39,253 nt of DNA from positions 1-39,253 of the forward strand of contig JADIMB010000003.1 of NCBI GenBank assembly GCA_017694995.1. The letters are read 5' to 3'. The DNA is from Candidatus Cryptobacteroides faecavium (GTDB lineage: Bacteria > Bacteroidota > Bacteroidia > Bacteroidales > UBA932). The translations under genes and the position numbers were made by a program. Positions 7,445 through 15,945 of this stretch are shown in pieces (positions within the stretch are counted from its first letter, which is position 1; each line of letters opens with the position of its first letter). The notes beneath the pieces were generated by a model. That model searched no databases, was not told where the DNA came from, and saw nothing but the letters and a program-made list of their open reading frames with translations.

Positions 7445-8216
7445 ACCTGTAGACAATCTCGCCGGTCTGACGCGGCGGTGCGGTCCTGGAGACTGAAAAC
7501 CGGGAAAGCCGTGCCGCCCTTATTGCGAAATCCCTCAGGCACTGGTCAGTGGAGGAGATTTCATCCATTACTTTTGCATTGAGGACCCTGCCGGACGGAT
7601 CCACTACGATTATGACTGTCACCTCACCTCCGCCATAGCATTTGTATGCCGGTATCCTGAGGTGGCTTGCTTTTCTCCCGTCAAGGGAGTATGACAGTAC
7701 CGATGGTCCGGAATACTCTTTCTCCCGGTCTTCCCCCTGGCCGTCCTGTTCTTGCCCTATCTCAACCGCTTCATCACGTGCGTCCTCTTCGATGGCATGA
7801 CCCTGCCCGGAACGCAGCTCGTCTGCGAGTTTTTCCGCATCGGCGTAAAGCCTGGCTGCATCAGTGTTCCTGTCGTCTTTCAGATGGCCTGATGCGTCCA
7901 CAGCTATGTTTCTCACGGTGTTTCCGTCAGGGTTCCTTTCAGGGTGTGTAACCGGGATGTCACCCAGCATTTCGTCAAGTCTTCTGCTGATGCTTTCCCT
8001 GAATTCGTCTTCCCGGATTCTGGCATCTTCTGCCTCTTGTCCGGAAAAGTCCAGCAGGAAAGTGTCAGACCTTCTCAATTCGGTGTTGATCTGTACAGCA
8101 AGCAGTACGATTATCACCGCAAGATGAGCTATTACGGTGAGATAGATGCCGGCTTTGTCGTCACTGCCGAGGTGTCTCAGTCGCCAGCGTATTTTGGTCC
8201 AAATCTTCCTGAGCAT
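7431..8216 (-). CDS. TonB-like energy transducer protein
   Basis: A 261-residue protein with the TonB layout. It has a short positively charged N-terminus, one membrane anchor (about residues 25-43, 'GIYLTVIAHLAVIIVLLAV'), a long acidic and charged periplasmic linker (about 55-175), and a C-terminal domain (about 185-261) with the pattern 'GGEVTVIIVVDPSGRVLNAKVM', as in TonB C-termini. The linker is Asp/Glu/Arg-rich and lacks the proline-lysine repeats of E. coli TonB. It may energise an outer-membrane transporter using ExbB/ExbD, which are encoded at 11654-13964. It is the last gene after udk (20-bp gap) and overlaps the S41 protease gene convergently. Partner transporters are not in this window. 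Confidence 0.8.
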   Translation of the reverse strand: MLRKIWTKIRWRLRHLGSDDKAGIYLTVIAHLAVIIVLLAVQINTELRRSDTFLLDFSGQEAEDARIREDEFRESISRRLDEMLGDIPVTHPERNPDGNTVRNIAVDASGHLKDDRNTDAARLYADAEKLADELRSGQGHAIEEDARDEAVEIGQEQDGQGEDREKEYSGPSVLSYSLDGRKASHLRIPAYKCYGGGEVTVIIVVDPSGRVLNAKVMDEISSTDQCLRDFAIRAARLSRFSVSRTAPPRQTGEIVYRFIAQ

Positions 8217-8236
8217 TTACTCTGTACGTGTGTGTA

Positions 8237-8848
8237 CTATTTGTGCAGGGATTTTTCTATTGTAGCGGCAATGATGTCGATGGCCACTTTATTGTGCCCT
8301 CCCTGGGGTATTATGATATCCGCATAGCGTTTGCTGGGTTCGATGAACTGAAGATACATGGGCTTCACGGTTTTCGTATATCTCTCGATTACGGATTCCA
8401 CCGTCTTGCCTCTTTCAAGAATGTCGCGGGCCATTACTCTCATGAGCCTGTCGTCATCATCGGCGTCAACGAAAATCTTGATGTCCATCTGTTCACGCAA
8501 TTTCGCGCAGGTGAATATGAGTATGCCTTCAATGATTATCACTTCGGCAGGATTGACCGTTATGGTCTCAGTCTCCGACCGGGAACAGGTAATGTAGGAA
8601 TATACCGGCTGTTCTATGCTTTTCCCGCATCTGAGCTCGTGCAGATGCCTGTTGAGCAGGTCGAAGTCTATGGAATCAGGATGGTCGAAGTTCACTTTCT
8701 GCCTTTCTTCCATCGGAAGATGACTTGAGTCCTTGTAGTACGAATCCTGCGGTATGACTACCACCTGCTCCTTGAGCTGCCGGGTGATAGCCTTTACCAC
8801 AGTTGTCTTACCAGAGCCGGAACCTCCGGCAATTCCTATAATGAGCAT
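8237..8848 (-). CDS. udk: Uridine kinase
   Basis: A 203-residue kinase matching uridine/cytidine kinase in length and motifs. The P-loop 'GGSGSGKT' spans residues 8-15, 'IPQDSYYKD' binds nucleoside near 36, and 'NFDHPDSIDFDLL' near 53-65 is strongly characteristic. 'EGILIF' and 'DIKIFVDADDDDRLMRVMARDI' follow in the expected order. It phosphorylates uridine or cytidine to UMP or CMP in pyrimidine salvage. It starts 11 bp after asnS and is followed 20 bp later by the TonB-like gene, so all three are probably on one transcript. Confidence 0.97.
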   Translation of the reverse strand: MLIIGIAGGSGSGKTTVVKAITRQLKEQVVVIPQDSYYKDSSHLPMEERQKVNFDHPDSIDFDLLNRHLHELRCGKSIEQPVYSYITCSRSETETITVNPAEVIIIEGILIFTCAKLREQMDIKIFVDADDDDRLMRVMARDILERGKTVESVIERYTKTVKPMYLQFIEPSKRYADIIIPQGGHNKVAIDIIAATIEKSLHK

Positions 8849-8859
8849 ATTCCGGAGGA

Positions 8860-10266
8860 TTAGAATTCAGCGCTTTTCGGTGTCCTCGGGAACGGTATCA
8901 CATCCCTTATGTTGCTCATTCCTGTCACAAACAGCAGGAGCCTTTCAAATCCAAGCCCGAAGCCGCTGTGCGGAGCAGAGCCGAAACGCCTTGTATCCAG
9001 ATACCATTCAAGTGTGCTGTGGCTCATGCCCAGCTCGTTTATCCTTGCCTCGAGTTTCTCCAGGGATGATTCCCTTTCAGAGCCTCCGATGATTTCCCCT
9101 ATTTTAGGGAACAGGACATCCATCCCGCGGACGGTCTTGCCGTCTTCGTTCTGTTTCATGTAGAATGCCTTGATGTCCTTAGGGTAGTCTGTCATGATGA
9201 CAGGTCTCTTGAAGTGTTTTTCCACAAGGTATCTCTCATGCTCGCTCTGGAGATCCACGCCCCAGCTTACCGGGAATTCAAATTTCTCCCCTGAAGCCTC
9301 CAGTATCTTGATCCCTTCCGTGTAGGTCAGACGTACGAATTCTGTCTTCACTACACTTTCAAGCCTGGATATGAGCTCATTGTCAAACATGTCATTAAGG
9401 AACTTGAGGTCGTCCATGCAGTTTTCCAGGGCATAGCGCACAAGGGATTTGATGAAGTCTTCGGCAAGTTCCATGTTATCCTCTATCTCATAGAACGCCA
9501 TTTCCGGCTCTATCATCCAGAATTCGGCAAGGTGGCGTGGCGTGTTAGAGTTCTCGGCCCTGAATGTCGGTCCGAAAGTGTATATCTCCCCGAGGGCCAT
9601 GGCGCCGAGCTCTCCTTCAAGCTGGCCGCTCACTGTCAGGCTTGTCTGCTTGCCGAAAAAGTCCTGGCTGTAGTCTATGCTGCCGTCTTCTTTCCGTGGC
9701 GGGTTGCCAAGGTCAAGAGTGGTTACCTGGAACATTTCACCTGCCCCTTCACAGTCTGATGCCGTTATGAGTGGTGTGTGCAGATATACAAAGCCTTTGC
9801 TGTTGAAGTACTGGTGTATGGCAAATGCCATTGCATGGCGTATCCGCAGAACTGCGCCGAATGTGTTGGTCCTCGGCCTCAGATGTGCGATGCTTCTGAG
9901 GAATTCCAGGGAATGGCCCTTCTTCTGCAGCGGATATGTATTAGGGTCGGCTTCTCCGTACAGGTCTATTTTCCTTGCCTGTATCTCGACAGCCTGCCCG
10001 CTTCCCTGTGATTCCACAAGGTCTCCGTACACGGCTATGCATGCCCCTGTCGTGATTTTCTTCATAAGATCCTCACCGAATGAGGCTAAGTCCACTACAA
10101 TCTGTATATTATAGATAGTTGAACCGTCATTGAGCGCAATGAATGATATATTCTTGTTCCCTCTTTTTGTGCGTACCCAGCCTTTTGCTAGCACTTCCTT
10201 TCCCGGCTCTGTCTTGAGCAGGTCCTTGACTTTGGTTCTTTTAACTGTATCCATTTCGTTTGTCAT
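8860..10266 (-). CDS. asnS: Asparaginyl-tRNA synthetase
   Basis: A 468-residue class II aminoacyl-tRNA synthetase closely matching E. coli AsnRS along its length. It has an N-terminal OB fold for the anticodon (about residues 15-110, '[21 protein letters not shown]'). The catalytic core contains '[17 protein letters not shown]', motif 2 '[20 protein letters not shown]' and motif 3 '[15 protein letters not shown]', and the protein ends in '[10 protein letters not shown]'. It charges tRNA-Asn. The frame is open for 46 codons further upstream, but that extension lies inside the phosphatase gene and is unrelated to AsnRS. I use the ATG at 10266, which overlaps the phosphatase stop in a TAATG junction and implies translational coupling. 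Confidence 0.97.
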   Translation of the reverse strand: MTNEMDTVKRTKVKDLLKTEPGKEVLAKGWVRTKRGNKNISFIALNDGSTIYNIQIVVDLASFGEDLMKKITTGACIAVYGDLVESQGSGQAVEIQARKIDLYGEADPNTYPLQKKGHSLEFLRSIAHLRPRTNTFGAVLRIRHAMAFAIHQYFNSKGFVYLHTPLITASDCEGAGEMFQVTTLDLGNPPRKEDGSIDYSQDFFGKQTSLTVSGQLEGELGAMALGEIYTFGPTFRAENSNTPRHLAEFWMIEPEMAFYEIEDNMELAEDFIKSLVRYALENCMDDLKFLNDMFDNELISRLESVVKTEFVRLTYTEGIKILEASGEKFEFPVSWGVDLQSEHERYLVEKHFKRPVIMTDYPKDIKAFYMKQNEDGKTVRGMDVLFPKIGEIIGGSERESSLEKLEARINELGMSHSTLEWYLDTRRFGSAPHSGFGLGFERLLLFVTGMSNIRDVIPFPRTPKSAEF

Positions 10267-11534
10267 TATATTTGTCCTTCTTGTTCCATACACAGGATCT
10301 TTTTGCTGATGTCGGTATTGTCCATCCTCCCTGAGAATTTCTCCGCACCCTTTCCTATTGAATAGACAGGTACAGGCGCTCCTGTGTGCCCGTTTGTCGT
10401 CCATCCTATATTGGCAGACATGTTCAGGTCCTTATTGTGCTTTCTGTCAAAACTCCTGCCTTCCTGTGGAGTGTCTTCTTCGTAGACGTCCCAGTTGATG
10501 AAGTCCCCGCGTTTCGAACTGCCTTCCGGGCCTCCAAGGGCTACTCCTCCGGTCTCATGGTCCGCCGTGACGAGGATAAGTGTCTGGTCCGGATGTTTCT
10601 TGTAGAATTCGTATGCGACATCGACAGCGCCGTTAAGATTCATTATGTCACTTATCATTGACATCGTCATGTTGTCATGCGCGGCCCAGTCTATGTCGCC
10701 GCCTTCACACATTATGAAGAAAGGTTCTTCCTCTCCTATGAACTCCAGACATGAAGAAACCATTTCGCTGAGACTGAAGTCGCTCTCTTTCTCTTCCTCC
10801 ACGACATAAGCCTCCGCGTCCTCTCCTTTTGAGCTCGGCTGGCAGAGTATCATCTGTCTTGCTGAATCCTTGTTTTCTTCAAATTCTTTTTCAGAAAAAC
10901 ATACAGTAGCCCCTTTCTCTTTCAGGTACCTGGAGATGGGCTCGCTTTTCCCGTCTTTGCCGTTGAAATCGATGAATCCGTCCCCTGCGAAGAATTCAAA
11001 TCCGCTCTGCGGGATCTCCATGGAGATTTCATAATAGGCGTCCCTGCTGATGTTGTGCCCGTAGAATGCGGCCGGGGTTGCATGATTTACAGGTACGGAC
11101 GACATTATACCGATATTGTATCCTTCTTTATGAAGTTTGTATGCTATGCTTTCAAGCCTGTTCCCGTCCGGGTCTACACACAGATAGCCGTTGTTGGTCT
11201 TTTCTCCGCACGCTATCGCCGTACCGGCTGCTGATGAACATGTTATATGCCTGTTTGCTGAATATGTGGTGGCCATGCCAAGTACCGGGAATCTGGTGAA
11301 TGTAAGCTGGTCCCCTCCTATTTTCCCGTCTTTATAGGACAGGTATGATTCTGCTGCCGCAACGTGGGATGCCCCCATGCCGTCACCGATGAACAGGAAT
11401 ATGTATTTTGCCTTGTCCGAGCCTGAATCCGCCTGGCTTCCGCTGCAGCCGTGTGCTGCTGAAATGGCTATGACTGCAAGAAAGAAGGAGAGTGCGCTTC
11501 GTGAAGCTGCTTTGATACTGTCTATTCCTTTCAT
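10266..11534 (-). CDS. PhoA-type alkaline phosphatase, predicted lipoprotein
   Basis: A 422-residue alkaline phosphatase superfamily protein with an N-terminal hydrophobic signal ending in 'SAAHGC' (Cys30), a likely lipobox, so it is probably anchored in the outer or inner membrane. Metal and catalytic motifs are in order: 'FIGDGMG' (Asp51), 'TCSSAAGTA' with nucleophile Ser100, '[12 protein letters not shown]', 'TADHETGG' and 'GHTGAPVPV'. It hydrolyses phosphomonoesters. E. coli PhoA has Asp-Ser at the active site and this one has Cys-Ser, a variant I associate with other Bacteroidales members, so it is not taken as inactivation. It is the first gene of the run with asnS, udk and the TonB-like gene. 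Confidence 0.93.
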   Translation of the reverse strand: MKGIDSIKAASRSALSFFLAVIAISAAHGCSGSQADSGSDKAKYIFLFIGDGMGASHVAAAESYLSYKDGKIGGDQLTFTRFPVLGMATTYSANRHITCSSAAGTAIACGEKTNNGYLCVDPDGNRLESIAYKLHKEGYNIGIMSSVPVNHATPAAFYGHNISRDAYYEISMEIPQSGFEFFAGDGFIDFNGKDGKSEPISRYLKEKGATVCFSEKEFEENKDSARQMILCQPSSKGEDAEAYVVEEEKESDFSLSEMVSSCLEFIGEEEPFFIMCEGGDIDWAAHDNMTMSMISDIMNLNGAVDVAYEFYKKHPDQTLILVTADHETGGVALGGPEGSSKRGDFINWDVYEEDTPQEGRSFDRKHNKDLNMSANIGWTTNGHTGAPVPVYSIGKGAEKFSGRMDNTDISKKILCMEQEGQI

Positions 11535-11557
11535 ATATGCTGAATGATTTAACCCGG

Positions 11558-11565
11558 CAAATTTA
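11558..11565 (-). promoter_or_regulatory. -7 box before the alkaline phosphatase gene
   Basis: Reading the minus strand, TAAATTTG (TANNTTTG consensus) ends 23 bp before the ATG at 11534, giving a leader of about 15-20 nt. The nearest TTTG lies only 12 bp upstream of it, so the -33 partner is unclear. Confidence 0.5.
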
Positions 11566-11598
11566 GTCTTTTTATTTCAAAATTCTAGTGATATATGC

Positions 11599-11630
11599 AA
11601 AAAGAAAAGGCCACTTTCCGGTGGCCTTTT
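11599..11630 (-). terminator. Intrinsic terminator of the exbB-exbD operon
   Basis: On the minus strand AAAAGGCCAC pairs with GTGGCCTTTT (11605-11630, 6-nt loop), followed by a T-rich run (complement of AAAAAG at 11599-11604). It lies 24 bp past the stop of the second exbD gene. Confidence 0.85.
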
Positions 11631-11653
11631 CTCCTGATGTATCGCAAACTTGA

Positions 11654-12121
11654 TTATTTTGCACTCTTTCTTGCTGCATACATTATCTTCAACGCCGAGC
11701 ACTTACGGAGCTCCTGCTTGATGTCTGTGATGATACCCATCTTGACATCCTGGTCAGCCTTGATTGAAACAGTCATGAACTGACGGTCTGCTTCGCTCTT
11801 TGACTCCCTTTCAGCTGCGATGAAATCTCGTATGTCATCTGTTGTCCTGAAAGAGTCGTTCAGCTGGATTCTCGGTGATGTTCCATACTGCTGCTGCAGA
11901 TATTTTGCCGGAGGACCTACGCTTATATATGCGGCAAGGTCTTTCCTTTCAAGTTTAGCTACTTCACTCGCCTCTGGAAGCTGATACATGACTTTTGACT
12001 CAGTTTCCCTCATGTTTGTTGTCACCATAAAGAAGAACAACAGCATGAAGACGATATCTGACATTGAGGCGGTGGTAAATGCCGGAACCTCTTTTTTGCC
12101 TTCGCGTCCGAATTTTGCCAT
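11654..12121 (-). CDS. exbD: ExbD/TolR family biopolymer transport protein (second copy)
   Basis: A 155-residue ExbD/TolR protein: cytosolic N-terminus, one membrane segment (about residues 23-40, 'MSDIVFMLLFFFMVTTNM') and a periplasmic domain. The 'SDIVF' aspartate (Asp23) matches the conserved proton-carrying aspartate of the ExbD transmembrane helix. With ExbB it forms the proton-driven motor that energises TonB, or a Tol-like system. It is the last gene of the operon, 16 bp after the other exbD and before a clear terminator. The periplasmic part is short and lacks the insertions seen in the upstream copy. Confidence 0.93.
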   Translation of the reverse strand: MAKFGREGKKEVPAFTTASMSDIVFMLLFFFMVTTNMRETESKVMYQLPEASEVAKLERKDLAAYISVGPPAKYLQQQYGTSPRIQLNDSFRTTDDIRDFIAAERESKSEADRQFMTVSIKADQDVKMGIITDIKQELRKCSALKIMYAARKSAK

Positions 12122-12137
12122 ATTGAATCTCCTTTAA

Positions 12138-12713
12138 TTAATTCTGTGACACATCCTTTGGCTCTGCCTCAGAAATAAGCTGAGGAACAGCCTCCCTTAC
12201 TATCTCCTGCTGCTCTTCGGTGAGGTTCTCGTAAGCTTTGCCGTAGTTCGCACGGCAGAAGTCTTCACGGATCTCGTTGATTGCCCGTACGATTTCGTTC
12301 TGTACAGCTATATATGCCTGATAGCTGGTACCACGGTCGTTCTGAAGGGAAATCACACCTTTTGAGACAGGGTACTGACCAAAGCCTTCAATATCTTTCA
12401 TTTCTTTTTCTGGAAGCTTAGGGTCATCATTAGGGTTGAGAAGGAACTCTTTAATCTTGTCTTTTAGTCTGCTCACGTCGATAGGCTCGTTACCAGCAAA
12501 AAGTCTGTCCTGCGAATTTATCTTCACGATGATGATATTTCGGCGGTTGACTTTCTGATCCTGTACCTCTTGGTCCTTTGCAGGCATCGGAGGCAAACGA
12601 CGTTGCAATCCTGAATCCTGATTCATGGTAGTCGTCATAAGGAAGTATGACAACAGCAGGAATGCGATGTCGGCCGATGAGGCTGAATTTAACTCTGGTA
12701 CTTTCTTTGACAT
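12138..12713 (-). CDS. exbD: ExbD/TolR family biopolymer transport protein (first copy)
   Basis: A 191-residue ExbD/TolR homologue with the same plan as its neighbour: the segment 'SSADIAFLLLSYFLMTTTM' near residues 12-30 carries the conserved aspartate (Asp15), and a periplasmic domain follows. It is about 35 residues longer, with a charged insertion near 75-105 and a C-terminal extension ('FCRANYGKAYENLTEEQQEI'). Two adjacent, diverged ExbD genes after one ExbB is a common Bacteroidales arrangement and suggests a mixed stator or two specialised partners. It lies 10 bp after the small membrane protein gene. Confidence 0.92.
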   Translation of the reverse strand: MSKKVPELNSASSADIAFLLLSYFLMTTTMNQDSGLQRRLPPMPAKDQEVQDQKVNRRNIIIVKINSQDRLFAGNEPIDVSRLKDKIKEFLLNPNDDPKLPEKEMKDIEGFGQYPVSKGVISLQNDRGTSYQAYIAVQNEIVRAINEIREDFCRANYGKAYENLTEEQQEIVREAVPQLISEAEPKDVSQN

Positions 12714-12723
12714 ATCTTGTGGC

Positions 12724-13146
12724 TTATTTGCTTCGGATTGCGTTTACTATCAGTCCTATTACGATTGCAACGATTGACGCTCCAAAAACAAGGTATGTGA
12801 TAGTAAGGATTGCATCTGTATTTCTAAGTGTAGTGAATTCCGGCTGCTGGCCTACAAATCCCTGTGCCGGATTTCCTTTAGCCGTCAGGAATGCTGCTGC
12901 AACTACAACGGCTGCGCCTACAATTACCAGTCCGGTCTTGATCAGACTCTTAGGATTGTTGACGGCTCCCATTACGAGGCCAAGGAGGACAATAAGTCCG
13001 ATTCCTACAATGACCATCACATAGGACCACCGCAGAAGGGTATTTACTGAGGCATCGTTGAATCCTGCAGCATACCCCCATACACCCAGAGCAAAGCCCA
13101 GAATGACAAGTGCAAGCAGTACGTATTTGATTATTTTGTTAAACAT
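12724..13146 (-). CDS. Small multi-pass membrane protein of the exbB-exbD operon
   Basis: A 140-residue protein with four predicted membrane segments (about 8-26, 41-62, 70-88 and 112-134) and no soluble domain. I know proteins of this kind between exbB and exbD in Bacteroidales genomes, but no function has been assigned that I can name. Its place, 14 bp after exbB and 10 bp before exbD, argues for a role tied to the ExbB/ExbD complex, such as assembly or an accessory subunit. That is inference from position. Confidence 0.85.
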   Translation of the reverse strand: MFNKIIKYVLLALVILGFALGVWGYAAGFNDASVNTLLRWSYVMVIVGIGLIVLLGLVMGAVNNPKSLIKTGLVIVGAAVVVAAAFLTAKGNPAQGFVGQQPEFTTLRNTDAILTITYLVFGASIVAIVIGLIVNAIRSK

Positions 13147-13160
13147 GGTGTGTTGTCAGA

Positions 13161-13964
13161 TTATTTTTTCTCGTATTTAACCAGGATATCTACAAGTGAG
13201 ATTGATGCGTCTTCCATCTCGATGGAGATAGCGTCAATTCTTGAAAGGATGTAGTTGTAGAAAATCTGAAGGATAATAGCCACGATCAAACCGCCGACAG
13301 TCGTGATCAAAGCGACCTTCATACCTCCTGCCACGATGTTTGGAGAGATATCACCTGCAATCTGGATGGCATCGAATGCCTGCACCATTCCGACCACTGT
13401 TCCCAAGAATCCCAGAGATGTCGCGAGGGAGATGAACAGTCCGACCCAAGTGAGTCCGTTCTCCATGAGGCTCATCTGTACTGAACCGTAAGAAACGACA
13501 GTCTTCTCGACTACTTCTACGCCCTGGTCCATACGGAGGAAGCCCTGGTAGAATATGCTTGCAACAGGTCCGCGGGTATTACGGCATACTTCTTTAGCAG
13601 CTTCAACTCCGCCCTCGTTAAGTGCTTTTTCAATATTGGTGAGGAGCTTTTTGGTGTTGACTTTCGCGAAGCTCAGGTAAAGGATTCTTTCAATACAGAT
13701 TGCAAGACCGAGGATAAGGCACAGGATGATTGTTGTCATGAAGCCTGGACCTCCCTGTATGAAATAGGTCTTGAGCTGCTGGTGGAGTGGAACCTCACCC
13801 TGGGTAGCAGCGACAAGTTCAGCCATTGACTGAGGAGCTGCAGATTCAGTTACCTGCTCAGTTGTTGCTGCAGCGTCTCCAGCTGCCTGATCCTGAGCTG
13901 CTGCGTATTGTGCAGAAAAGGCCATCAGGCCGATTACTGCCAAAAACATGAAAATTTTTTTCAT
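13161..13964 (-). CDS. exbB: ExbB/TolQ/MotA family proton channel subunit
   Basis: A 267-residue MotA/TolQ/ExbB protein. A signal-like segment (about residues 2-22) and an Ala/Thr/Gln-rich stretch precede the first core membrane helix (about 74-94, 'FMTTIILCLILGLAICIERI'). Two further helices lie near 165-190 and 210-237, with the family pattern 'LGFLGTVVGMVQAFDAI' in between. With ExbD it forms the inner-membrane stator that converts proton flow into force on TonB or Tol proteins. The N-terminal extension is typical of Bacteroidetes members. It is first in the operon and has its own promoter. Confidence 0.95.
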   Translation of the reverse strand: MKKIFMFLAVIGLMAFSAQYAAAQDQAAGDAAATTEQVTESAAPQSMAELVAATQGEVPLHQQLKTYFIQGGPGFMTTIILCLILGLAICIERILYLSFAKVNTKKLLTNIEKALNEGGVEAAKEVCRNTRGPVASIFYQGFLRMDQGVEVVEKTVVSYGSVQMSLMENGLTWVGLFISLATSLGFLGTVVGMVQAFDAIQIAGDISPNIVAGGMKVALITTVGGLIVAIILQIFYNYILSRIDAISIEMEDASISLVDILVKYEKK

Positions 13965-14055
13965 AATTGGTTTTGTGTGTTTAATTAATAATGTATTAAA
14001 TTGTTATAGTTTTCGTTAACGGTTTTTGGGGGCTCCTCCGCTCTTTAAAACCGGT

Positions 14056-14085
14056 GCAATTTAGCAATTAATTTTCATATGGCAA
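14056..14085 (-). promoter_or_regulatory. Promoter of the exbB operon
   Basis: On the minus strand TTG (complement of 14083-14085) is followed after 19 bp by TAAATTGC (complement of 14056-14063), one mismatch from TANNTTTG. It lies about 90 bp upstream of the exbB start, close to the stop of the asparaginase gene. Confidence 0.45.
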
Positions 14086-14088
14086 TAA

Positions 14089-15141
14089 TTATTTTGATAT
14101 TTCTCCTCTGAAATTAATCTTGAGCATTTCTTTCACTGCTGCATTGTCATCGGTCTGGCCCAGAAGAAAGAACAGTTTCCCGAGAGCGCTTTCCGTGGTG
14201 CTGTCATATCCGCTTACGACACCTGCGTCAAGCAGGATTTTTCCGTTTGAATAGAGCGTCATGTCCACGGATCCCGACAGGCACTGTGTCACGTTCAGGA
14301 TTATTTTCCCGGAGGCCGATGCCTGCCGGACGAGGCTGAGGAACCATTCCGAACCGGGTGCATTGCCGCATCCGTAGGTCTCCAGTATTACTGCACGAGT
14401 GTCTTCTCCGCAGAGAATGTTCTTCACTACCTGGGGCGTGATCCCGGGGTGAATCTTCAGTATTGAGACACGCGTGTCCAGATGTGTGTGGATCTTCAGA
14501 GGTGCGTCGGCTGCGGACGGTTTGATAATAAGCGGGGTGTTGTATCTGATGTTTATCCCTGCTTCCGCAAGTGGCGGGAGGTTCATTGACCTGAATGCGG
14601 TGAAGTTGTCCGAACTCACCTTGGTGGTGCGGTTGCCTCTCATGAGCATGTTGTCGAAGTATATGCAGACTTCAGGTACGAGGGCGTTGCCAAGTTTGTC
14701 CTTGGCGGCTGCGATTTCCACTGCGGAGACCAGATTCTCCCGGCCGTCTGTGCGCGGGACGCCTATCGGCAGCTGGCTCCCGGTGAAAATGACAGGCTTG
14801 GCCAGGTCTTCGAGCATGAAGCTCAGCGCTGACGCTGAGTAGGCCATGGTGTCTGTCCCGTGCAGTATTACGAAGCCGTCGTATGCGCTGTATCTTGCCA
14901 TGATGAGTTCTGCCAGATGCTGCCACATGCCTGGCTCTACATCAGATGAGTCTATGATGGGGTCGAATGTGTAGGAGTCTATCCTGTATGCGAATTTGCG
15001 TAATTCCGGGACTTCCTCGAGGATCTGGCTGAAGTCAAACGGCTTCAGGGTCTGCGTCGACGGATCCTGTTTCATTCCTATGGTGCCACCCGTATATATG
15101 AGCAGAAGGGATGCCTTTTCTGGCGAAGATGGTCTAGTCAT
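14089..15141 (-). CDS. ansA: Type I (cytoplasmic) L-asparaginase
   Basis: A 350-residue asparaginase/glutaminase family protein. The two active-site signatures are present: 'IYTGGTIGM' with nucleophile Thr20, and 'VILHGTDTMAYSASAL' with Thr96-Asp97. 'FTGSQLPIG' and 'RTDGRENL' follow as in E. coli AnsA. No signal peptide is present, so it is the cytosolic type hydrolysing asparagine to aspartate and ammonia. Its first codons overlap the 3' end of tatD by 8 bp, so the two are translationally coupled. It is last in the dprA-tatD-ansA run. Confidence 0.95.
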   Translation of the reverse strand: MTRPSSPEKASLLLIYTGGTIGMKQDPSTQTLKPFDFSQILEEVPELRKFAYRIDSYTFDPIIDSSDVEPGMWQHLAELIMARYSAYDGFVILHGTDTMAYSASALSFMLEDLAKPVIFTGSQLPIGVPRTDGRENLVSAVEIAAAKDKLGNALVPEVCIYFDNMLMRGNRTTKVSSDNFTAFRSMNLPPLAEAGINIRYNTPLIIKPSAADAPLKIHTHLDTRVSILKIHPGITPQVVKNILCGEDTRAVILETYGCGNAPGSEWFLSLVRQASASGKIILNVTQCLSGSVDMTLYSNGKILLDAGVVSGYDSTTESALGKLFFLLGQTDDNAAVKEMLKINFRGEISK

Positions 15142-15907
15142 ATAGCGAAAATAATTTTATGGCGTTTTCAGTGGTTACGGCTGCAACCTCCTCTATGTCC
15201 GTACCTTTTATTTCGGAAAGCCTCCCGGCTATGTAGGGTATATACCCGCTTTCGTTGCGTGTCCCCCTTTTCGGGACCGGGGTGAGGTAAGGGGAGTCCG
15301 TCTCAAGTAAAATCCTTGAAAGCGGTATATGCTTTACTGTTTCAGCAATGGATGCGTTCTTGTATGTAAGAACCCCGCCTATACCCACATACCAGTCTCC
15401 GTATTTCTGAAGCCTGCCGAATGTCTCCAGGCTGCCGCTGAATGCATGGAATGTGCCTCTCATCTCGAGGCCCCTGCATTTGTCAAGCACATCGAAGATC
15501 AGGCCGGTGGCTTCCCTTGAGTGTATTATGAGCGGCAGGTCCAGCCTGCATGCCAGACGTATCTGGTATTCCAGCGCCTTCTTCTGTTCTTCCACAAACT
15601 CCCTGGACCAGTAGCAGTCCATGCCGGTCTCTCCGATTGCATAGATTCTCCGGTCGAGATATTGCTCCATATGCCTTACGGCGTCGCGCCAGTCCTCTCC
15701 GACCGATGTCGGATGCAGTCCCAGGCACGGGTACAGGTGTCCGGGATGCCGCTCTGCAAGGGCGAACATACCGTCTCTCGAGACGCTGTCTATGTCCGGA
15801 AGGATCATCTTGGATACTCCGGCTTCCAGAGCACGCCTGACTGCGGCGTCTTCCTCTCCGCGGAACGCCTCGTCGTACAAATGGGTATGGGTGTCGATAT
15901 AAAACAT
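15134..15907 (-). CDS. TatD family metal-dependent deoxyribonuclease
   Basis: A protein of 257 residues, TatD/YcfH family. The metal-binding motif 'FYIDTHTHLYDEAF' at the very N-terminus, 'AIGETGMDCYW', 'PLIIHSREA', 'GTFHAFSGS' and 'LLETDSPYLTP' are all in order. Family members are 3'-5' DNA exonucleases or have a role in DNA quality control. The frame is open to 15967, but that extension overlaps dprA and contains a promoter box. I use the ATG at 15907; the ATG at 15916, three codons upstream, is nearly as good. A TACATTTG box at 15934-15941 may give tatD its own short-leader transcript. Confidence 0.93.
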   Translation of the reverse strand: MFYIDTHTHLYDEAFRGEEDAAVRRALEAGVSKMILPDIDSVSRDGMFALAERHPGHLYPCLGLHPTSVGEDWRDAVRHMEQYLDRRIYAIGETGMDCYWSREFVEEQKKALEYQIRLACRLDLPLIIHSREATGLIFDVLDKCRGLEMRGTFHAFSGSLETFGRLQKYGDWYVGIGGVLTYKNASIAETVKHIPLSRILLETDSPYLTPVPKRGTRNESGYIPYIAGRLSEIKGTDIEEVAAVTTENAIKLFSLYD

Positions 15908-15933
15908 TGCTTCCATGGTTGTGAAGGTGGCTG

Positions 15934-15941
15934 CAAATGTA
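15934..15941 (-). promoter_or_regulatory. -7 box before tatD
   Basis: On the minus strand TACATTTG matches TANNTTTG and ends 17-26 bp before the candidate tatD start codons. It lies just past the dprA stop. No clear -33 element is seen. Confidence 0.4.
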
Positions 15942-15945
15942 CATA

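Noticed and set aside
10267..10404. N-terminal extension of asnS by 46 codons
   Set aside because: It lies inside the phosphatase gene, does not resemble AsnRS, and an ATG at 10266 gives the normal length.
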